From NCBI GenBank assembly GCA_028583685.1, contig JAMXIF010001210.1, positions 8,782,828 to 8,846,827 on the forward strand: 64,000 nt of DNA, written 5' to 3'. Both the position numbers and the translations under genes were made by a program. The stretch comes from Petaurus breviceps papuanus (taxonomy: Eukaryota; Chordata; Mammalia; Diprotodontia; Petauridae). Below are positions 57,386 to 64,000 of the stretch, piece after piece (within the stretch, counting starts at the first letter, position 1; every line of letters starts with the position of its first letter). A model generated the notes under the pieces. The model saw nothing but the letters and a program-made list of their open reading frames with translations, had not been told where the DNA came from and made no database searches.

Positions 57386-59206
57386 GAAAGTTCTGAGTTA
57401 CAAATATCATCTTCCTATGTGGGAATATAAACAATTTAACCTTATTAAATCCCTTATGATTCTCCTTTCTTGATTACCTTTTTATGCTTCTCTTGAGTCT
57501 TATATTTGAAAATAAAACTTTCTGTTCAGCTCTGTTCATTTCATCAGAAATAGTTGAACATCTATTTCATTGAATATTCATTTTTTCCCTAAAGGGTTAT
57601 ACTCAGTTTTGCTGGGTGGGTGTTTTTTGGTTGTAGGAATAGCTCTTTTGCCCTCCAGAATATCATATTCTAAGTGCTCAGATCTTGTAAAGTAAAAGTT
57701 GTTGAATCTTATGTTATCCTCTTTGTGACTTCATGATACTTGATACTTGTATTGTTTCTTTCTGTTTGTTTCCAATATTTTCTCCTTTACTTGGGAGCTC
57801 TGAAATTTGGCTATAATATTCCTGGGAGGTTTCATTTTGGAATCTCTTTTAGGAGGGGATCAGTGGATCCTTTCAATTTTTATTTTACCATCTGGTTCTA
57901 GAATATCAGGGCAGTTTTCCTTGATAATTTCTTAAAAGATAATGTCTAAAATCTTTTTTTTTATCATAACTTTCAGGAAGTTCAATAATTTTCAAATGAT
58001 CTCTCTTGTATTTGTTTTCCAGGTCAATTGTTTTTCTAATAAGATATTTCACATTGTCTTCTTTTTTTTTTTTCAATCTTTTCATTTGGCTGGTTGTTTC
58101 TTGATATCTCATAAAGTTATTAAATTTCACTTGCTCAATTCTAATTTTTAAGGAATTATTTTTCTTCAGTGAGGTTTTGTACCTCCTTTGCCATTGGCCA
58201 ATTCTATTTTTAATAAATTATTTTCTTCAGTAAACTTTTGTGCCTCTTTTTCCCCCCATTTTGTCAATTCTATTTTTGAAAGAGTTCTTTTTATTGATTT
58301 TTTTTGTTTTTGGTATATCTTTTAGTCATTTGGTCAATTCTGTTTTTCAAGGCAATCTTCTCCTCATTGGATTTTGCACCTCTTTTACCATTTGGCCTAT
58401 TCTGTTTATAAGGTGTTATTATCTTCAGTATTTTTTTGTGCTTCCTTTACTAAGCTGTTAACTCTTTTTTTTTTATTATTTTCTTGCATCACTGCCATTT
58501 TTCTTCCCAATTTTTCCTCTCCCTCTCTTACTTGATTTGTCAAATCCTTTTTGAGCCCTTCCATGGCCTACGATTAATTTGTACTTCTATTGGAGGCTTT
58601 GGATATAGAAGACTTGGCTGTCTTCTTCTGACTGTGTGCTTTGCTCTTCCTTGTCATCACAGTAACTTTCTATCATCAGATTTCCTTTTTTTTTCTGTTT
58701 TTTGCTCATTTTCTCAGACTATTTCATGACTTTTAGCTCTTTACTAGAGTGGGACTCTTGTTTACAGGGTAGATGATGCACTGTTCCAACCTTCATGGGT
58801 TTTGCATAGCTGTTTTCTGAGATACTTCTTGGGACCTATAAGTTTTCAGTTTTTCCATGATGTTATTATCTAAGGAAAGGTGTTTGCTACCTTCCTGGCC
58901 TGTGCTCTGGTCTGTGAGAGACCAGAACTACTCTTTTCTACCCTGGAACTGTGAGGATTTTCCAGCTCCACTGTGGCTAAAAGCTCTGGAATATTTGTAT
59001 TCTTCCTCATCCTGAGCTGTGGATGGGTGGATGTGAATATGGGCAAAGCAACAGAATCCTGCCTCAGTGTCAGCAAAGAGACTCCTGTAATCTCCTTTTG
59101 ATCAGTTGTTTGACCCACTTAACATTTGTGGGCTGAGTGTCCCAGAAGCAGCAGCTGCAGCTACTGATTCCTTTACTCCCAAGGTCTACTCCTGGTTTCT
59201 TGGTGC

Positions 59207-59884
59207 TGTAATGTAATGCCAAAAGAAAGGCAACTTCCCAAGGTTCAGAATACCAGCATAGGTGCTCTCCATTTTATTCAGTAACAAACCCAGAACAGAG
59301 AAGATCAAAACATGACATCATTCCAAATACAGCATTTACTAAATGTGATTAAATAATCTCCAAGGACTACCCCACCCCAGGACCTTCCAATCATTCAATC
59401 AATTACAAAGTCTCTGTTCTAAATACTTCTCCACCCCTAGGCTATACCTTAATTAAGTCCACCACAANNNNNNNNNNAACAGCCAGGTTCCAGGACTTCT
59501 TCAACAAAAGGACTGTCTTTCACCAGTGGACAAATCTGGCAAAACAACATCAAAACAGACAGACAAAGTACCAGCAAAACAGCCATGTCTCCTCAGTCCT
59601 TGGTAGCTCAGGGGGGCAGGTCTCAAAAGTCCAGGGCAATTCAAAGCGGCCACCAGCAATTCTCTTAGTCTCTCTCTCTCCACGAGGTGCTGCTTCCAAA
59701 AAGATCTTCCGCCTCTCTCTAGTGTCTCTCCAAATCTACATCACCAGCTCCTCCCAGTTCAGGACTTTCTTTTCACATCAACAAGCCCATCCCACAGGTG
59801 GGATTAACAAACTCTGGGTTTTAACACAATCAATTTGAAAACCAAGCCAATACAGGGGAATCTTTAATTGCCATTACTATCACA
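59207..59884 (-). mobile_element. Solo LTR (about 678 bp) nested in the L1 5' UTR
   Basis: A perfect 5 bp TSD, ggtgc, lies at 59,202-59,206 and 59,885-59,889. On the minus strand the LTR starts TGTGATAGTAATGG, contains AATAAA (59,278-59,273 on the plus strand) and ends ATTACATTACA. Near its 5' end AATTAAAGAT-TCCCCTG resembles the same position in the LTRs at 43,197 and 50,813. It is interrupted by a 10-N gap at 59,468-59,477, so its real length is uncertain. No internal viral sequence is present. It is younger than the L1-derived element it sits in. Confidence 0.85.
59468..59477. other. Assembly gap (10 N)
   Basis: Ten Ns inside the nested solo LTR; the true gap size is unknown. Confidence 1.
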
Positions 59885-60322
59885 GGTGCCTAGTCTGTGC
59901 TAGTGCAGCCTACACTGGTCTGTGCTCCACTTTCACCCAGGTATGACAAACATTTTCTGCCAAATTTTCAAGTTGTCTTGGGCTTGAAAAATGTTTCACT
60001 CCACCCTTTTCTGGGTTCTGTCACTCCTGAATTTGTTTTCAGACTTTATGTAAAGGTCTTTGGAGGGGCTTGGTGGAGAGCTCAGATGAGTCCCTGTCTT
60101 CTCTCCTCTATCTTGGCTCTCATCTGAAATTTATTGTTTAAAAGAGGCTGTCTGATAATCCAAATGAATGGATTTTTAGTGATGGAACTTTAGTGATGGG
60201 AATGGGGAAGAAATTCAGGGGCAGCAGGTCTTTTGGCCTCCTACTCAAACAATCTGGCCAAATGTGTTCCTATTATGTACAGCTAACTTCCATTCCACAT
60301 AGAGCTTCCATCAAGAAATACT

Positions 60323-60483
60323 ATGGGGGCAGCCAGATGGCTCAGTGAGTAAGAGCTCTGGCCCCGGCCTCGGGAGACCCAGGATTGGTTCCGGCCTCAG
60401 ATACTTGGCACCCACACAAAATAATTGGCCGTGTAACCTTGAGCAAGTTACTTAACCCCAATTTATTTAAAAAAAAAAAGGAG
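60323..60483 (+). mobile_element. SINE-B
   Basis: It has the head 'gggggcagccagatggctca', a box-B-like 'aggattggttccgg', the tail 'taaccttgagcaagttactt' and an A run. A 9 bp TSD, agaaatact, lies at 60,314-60,322 and 60,484-60,492. Confidence 0.9.
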
Positions 60484-60859
60484 AGAAATACTTTGATTCC
60501 ACATCTACCATAATCACTCTTTGAAAAAAAAAATTTAAAAAAAAAACAGTCCACTTAAGATTTATTCCCTGAAGACAGAAATGATTGCCCTTCATCTGAT
60601 CTCATAAAACTTAGTTTTATATGAAACTTAGTTTATAAAACTTTACTTGTAAACATTTTCTAATTTCCACCATATGTATCTCTATCTTTCCCTACTAAAT
60701 AATAAGTTCTTTGTGACAGATTAGTCGGCTAGGGTCTAGCAGATTGCAGTTGGCCATAAGAAGTACCAAATATACATGTATTAAACAAATGGATGAAAGA
60801 ATCTGTATATGCAGGCAAGGAGGAAGATATTAGAATTAGCCTTGTCTTCTAACTTAAGA

Positions 60860-61095
60860 AAAGAATGGTGACCTACAGGATAAAACCATTGGACTTTCAG
60901 TCAGAAGATATAGATTCAAATTCTACCACATATATTTCCTGGCTATGTGACCATAGCCAAGTTGCATAATCTCGCTAAACCAGTTTTCCTCTTCTTAAAA
61001 TAGGGATAAGAATTGTAACGGCATCATAGAGTTATTCTGAGGATCAGAAGGGATAATGTTATGTAAAGGGATTTGAATACTTTAAAGTTACATTT
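60860..61095 (+). repeat. MIR/CORE-SINE, nearly complete
   Basis: 'ccattggactttcagtcaga', 'cctggctatgtgaccatagc' and 'gttattctgaggatcagaag' follow sense MIR. Confidence 0.8.
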
Positions 61096-61179
61096 TGATG
61101 TGAACTAATATTATTTTAGGACATAGAAGATTTTGAGGGACAAACTATTTGAACCAATGTCAAAAACTATTTAAGAATG

Positions 61180-61428
61180 CTATAGGTGGCTCAGTGGATA
61201 GAGAGCAAGGATAGAGAGTGGATAGAGAGGCAGGAAGATCTGAATTCAAATTTGGTTTCAGACTCTTACTATCTTGTGACCCTGGGCGACACTTAACCCT
61301 GTTTACCTCAGTTTCTTTATCTATAAAATGAGCAGGAGAAGGAAATTGCAAACCACTACAGTATCTTTGCCAAGAAAACTCTAAATGGGTTCACCAAGTG
61401 TCAGACACAACTGAAACAAGTGACCAAC
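61180..61428 (+). mobile_element. SINE-C
   Basis: 'aggtggctcagtggatagag', 'gtgaccctgggcgacactta' and the tail 'cagtatctttgccaagaaaa' to 'caagtgaccaacaat' match the family. The head includes a short internal duplication of 'gtggatagaga'. Confidence 0.85.
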
Positions 61429-61439
61429 AATAAGGTATC

Positions 61440-62190
61440 CTTGACTGCAAGATATGTCCTTTCCTTTATGAACAGGCCATTTCTTATCTTAATATTTCTA
61501 CTTCTACAACATCTCTCCCATTCACTCACAAGACTACCACCCTGGTTCAGGTTATCAATATCTCCCACCTGGACTACGATAAGTCTCCTATTCAGTTTTC
61601 TTGCCTCAATTTTCTTCTCAATTTGATCCCTTCTCCTAATACCTGCCAAAATACAAATCTGAGCTTTATATTTTCTCACTCAATAAAATCTAGTGGCTCC
61701 CTCTTACTTTTAGAATTAAAAAAAATAAGCTCTTGTGTTTTGTACTTAAAGCCCTTCACAACCCAATCCATCCAATCTTTCTAACCTCATTATATAATGC
61801 AAGCCTTTATGCTCACTACACTCCAGTCAAACTAGTCTTCTGTTACTCACATATGACATTCCCATCTTGATGCCTTTTCAGTGATTATCACCCATCACTG
61901 GAATGTCATTCATCTCCTCTGGCCCCTAGAAGTCCTAGCTTTCAGCTCAGCTCAAGTTTTTCTAAATAAAACCTTTTTTGTTAATTCCCCCTGAGCTGCT
62001 AGTGCTTTCTCCCTGAAATAGACCTATTTTGCATATTTTATATTATATTTTTATATGCTGAATCTACTAGCTAGATCATTAAATCCTCAAGAGTAGGAAT
62101 TGAATTTCACTTTTGTCTTGGTACCTGCAGCATTTACAGTAGTACCTAGCACATAGTAGACATTTAATCAAAGTTGGTTGATCGTGTCTA
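61440..62190 (+). mobile_element. L2 3' half
   Basis: Sense order 'ctcccacctggactacgata' (H-L-D-Y), 'tctagtggctccctcttac', 'aaagcccttcacaacccaat' and 'ttcagctcagctcaag', then the terminal 'agcacatagtagacatttaa'. The open frames at 61,401-61,679 belong to it. Confidence 0.85.
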
Positions 62191-62815
62191 TCAGAGGTTG
62201 AAAGGTTTCATGATGGATATAGGGCATCACTATCAAGGTTTCATTCATGCATTTAGGGTCAGAGTCTATGTGGGTAAGTAAAAAATAAAAGAATTCAGGG
62301 CACATGGAATAGAGAATGAAGGTTCAAGACTGACATTTATAATCATATAAGGTCAGAGTCATGAGCAGAGCAAAATACTTAATTCCTGACTATCCTACAT
62401 GTTTCTTAGTCACTGACCTTTTGTTAAGATAGGCAAGTATTAGGATTGCTTTGAGGGCTTAAATTTCAGCTATAGAAATATTACCCAGATGTTAGAATCA
62501 TCTAAGTACATGTAGGGTCAGGTGTCCTGGCTGTATGTGATGTGTGTGTGTGTATGTGTGTATTGGGGGTTATGGGGATGGGGTTATTCTGTTTATGTGT
62601 ATAGTCTAAGATGTATTTTTCATTGACAGCCTGGATTTGAAGGATTAGTATTATGGAGAGAAGAATAAGGTGAGGGGGAAAGGAAGGGAGATAGGGAAGA
62701 GAATTTCGGTAGGAATGGTGAGACATGTGTAACCCCAGGCAGCATATTTCAAATCCTAAAGTAATTGAGGTCATAATCAAAAAGTAAGGATAATTTTCCA
62801 ATTTCCATTGGCCTT
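62191..62815. other. Unassigned sequence
   Basis: A short (TG)n stretch lies at about 62,538-62,562. No gene is supported. Confidence 0.5.
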
Positions 62816-62830
62816 AAGATTTGTTAGCTA

Positions 62831-63025
62831 GGGGAGCTAGGTGGTACAGTGAATAGAGCACCAGGTCTGGAATCAGGAGGACCTGAGTTCAAATCTAGCC
62901 TCAGACACTTAACACTTACTAGACGTGTGACTTTGGGCAAGTCACTTAACCCCAGTTGCCCTACCTCCCCCCCCCCGAAAAAAGCAAAAATAATAATAAT
63001 GATAAAAATAAAAAATTAAAATAAA
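62831..63025 (+). mobile_element. SINE-A
   Basis: It runs from 'ggggagctaggtggtacagt' to 'cttaaccccagttgccctac', then a C-run and an (ATA)n tail. A 15 bp TSD (14/15), aagatttgttagcta and aagatttgtcagcta, lies at 62,816-62,830 and 63,026-63,040. Confidence 0.9.
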
Positions 63026-63040
63026 AAGATTTGTCAGCTA

Positions 63041-63469
63041 AATTCATCTAACAAAAAAGGATGTAGGGGTGGATCTAGCAGAACATTAGTCTGAGTAGGA
63101 GTCATACTAGGAGTAACATTGGGAAAATCAGCTATAGGAAGGAATCATGGAAACCTAGTCTACTGGTCTGAGAGTTCACCATAGCCTTCAGTATTGAAAG
63201 CAGTATGGTATGAAGAAAAAGGTTCTACATCTCAAGTTGGAGGACCAGTCTTAAATCATAATTGCCTAATCTGTTTATTACTTGCACGAACACAGACAAT
63301 TCTTCTCAACTTCATCTTCCTCATTTGTAAAATGGAAATGTGAGATCAGGTGACATCCAGAGTATCTTGATGCTCTAATAGTTATGTTCCCATGAGTTGG
63401 GGAAACTTTAAGGAACATACACTCCTCACTTCTTCTCAATCTGAAACTTACCTCCATTTATCAAAGTTA
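63041..63469. other. Unassigned sequence with a MIR scrap
   Basis: A sense MIR-like piece lies at about 63,190-63,370 ('cttcatcttcctcatttgta'). Nothing else is recognised. Confidence 0.5.
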
Positions 63470-63650
63470 GGGGCAGCTGGATGGGGCAGTGGTTGGAGTA
63501 TTGGGCCTTATATCAAAATGACTTGAGTTAAAATCTGTCTTCAGACACTGGGCAAGTCATTTCACCTGTTTCCTCATTACTATAAATCACTTAGCACAAT
63601 GCCTGGCACATATTAAGTGCTATGTAAATTTTAGTTATTATTATTACTAA
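63470..63650 (+). mobile_element. Old SINE (SINE-C/MIR-like)
   Basis: The head 'ggggcagctggatggggcag', 'gacactgggcaagtcatttc' and the MIR-like 3' end 'aatgcctggcacatattaag' are in sense. Confidence 0.8.
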
Positions 63651-64000
63651 GGACCAAGAAAGACCTAGCAAAGTAATGTTATGGAAGCATCCTTCCTCAA
63701 CTCCAGAAGCTCAACGCTCTCAGTCAAGGCCCATATAGAGGGCATATAACTTGTGGAATCATAGATAATTTATGGACATAGTTTATTGAAGGTACTTGTC
63801 ACAACAACCTGCCTCTTTTCATAGTCTTTCCTAATCCAGGCAATTCTTCTTCATAGCCTTAGAAGGAAGCAATAATTCTAATTTGCCTTCTTTTCTCGTC
63901 AATCTGTATTCTTGACTGTCCACAAGACTGTCTACCATGCCATAGAAACTTTGTCACCCTGAAAACTCACTCTTCCCATGCATATTTCTCACATTGGAAA
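63651..64000. other. Unassigned sequence
   Basis: No gene, RNA or repeat family is recognised up to the window edge. Confidence 0.5.

Larger units (their letters stand above)
55746..60125 (-). mobile_element. L1-derived LINE lacking most of ORF2 (HAL1-like), with nested SINE and solo LTR
   Basis: A 15 bp TSD (14/15), gaaattaattgttta and gaaatttattgttta, lies at 55,731-55,745 and 60,126-60,140 and brackets everything between as one insertion. The minus strand begins AGATGAGAGCCAAGATAG, the GAGCCAAGATGG-type L1 5' end. The 5' UTR runs to about 58.6 kb. ORF1 (about 58,564 to 57,482) contains a long Lys/Glu-rich coiled coil and then D-L-E-N-K and N/D-x-L-K-I-I-E-L-P-E-S, typical of the ORF1p RNA-binding domain. 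A G-rich spacer follows, then an A-run at 56,715-56,729. A short ORF2 C-terminus (I-V-E-W-L-N-S-L-W-H, M-E-Y-Y-C-D-I-R-N) reaches the stop near 56,117, then comes a 3' UTR and A-rich end. About 3 kb of ORF2, including endonuclease and RT, is absent. Stops show it is dead. Confidence 0.85.

Overview
The window looks like intergenic or intronic DNA from a marsupial (metatherian) nuclear genome. The main evidence is the repeats. There are at least eight copies of a young tRNA-headed SINE (here SINE-A), three of a second tRNA-like SINE (SINE-B), four of a longer SINE with a 'tctttgccaagaaaa' tail (SINE-C), and four of a longer element headed 'ttgttcagcc/ttgttgtttgtcc'. They lie among many worn CORE-SINE/MIR, L2 and CR1-type LINE pieces. 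The base composition is AT-rich. I found no intact protein-coding gene, tRNA, rRNA or CRISPR array. The open reading frames present are short and fall in repeats, microsatellites or LINE remnants.

Layout. 1-13 kb: SINE-A, SINE-B, old L2/MIR/L1 pieces, two palindromic hAT-type MITEs and a decayed C2H2 zinc-finger scrap. 13.1-15.1 kb: a full-length processed LDHA pseudogene on the minus strand, with 5' UTR, coding region, 3' UTR, poly(A) signal and target-site duplication (TSD). A SINE-B insertion with its own TSD splits it just before the LDHA stop codon. 15-19 kb: L2, long pyrimidine tracts and an approximately 1.1 kb hAT-like DNA transposon that split an older CORE-SINE and later took in a SINE-A. 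19-25 kb: mostly unassigned AT-rich sequence. 26-28 kb: an ORF1-type LINE (L1/HAL1-like), sense, interrupted by a MITE. 29.5-36.5 kb: two long CR1/L2-superfamily LINE copies. 37-42 kb: mostly unassigned with scattered MIRs. 43-46 kb: a CpG-rich 318 bp solo LTR, SINEs and a CR1 fragment. 46-55 kb: unassigned sequence, old L1/MIR/L2 and a 534 bp solo LTR. 55.7-60.1 kb: an L1-derived element with a 15 bp TSD. It keeps the 5' UTR, ORF1, the ORF2 C-terminus and the 3' UTR but lacks most of ORF2, and it carries a nested SINE-A and a nested solo LTR. 60-64 kb: SINEs, MIR and L2.

The three solo LTRs all have 5 bp TSDs and share a similar 5' end, so they appear to belong to related families. The most interesting features are nested insertions whose order can be read from their TSDs, the ORF1-plus/ORF2-minus L1 derivative, and the promoter-like CpG-rich LTR. 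I see no convincing new biological system here. Two 10-N gaps (17,935-17,944 and 59,468-59,477) mark places where the assembly is uncertain. Family names are from memory of marsupial and mammalian repeats and were not checked against a database.
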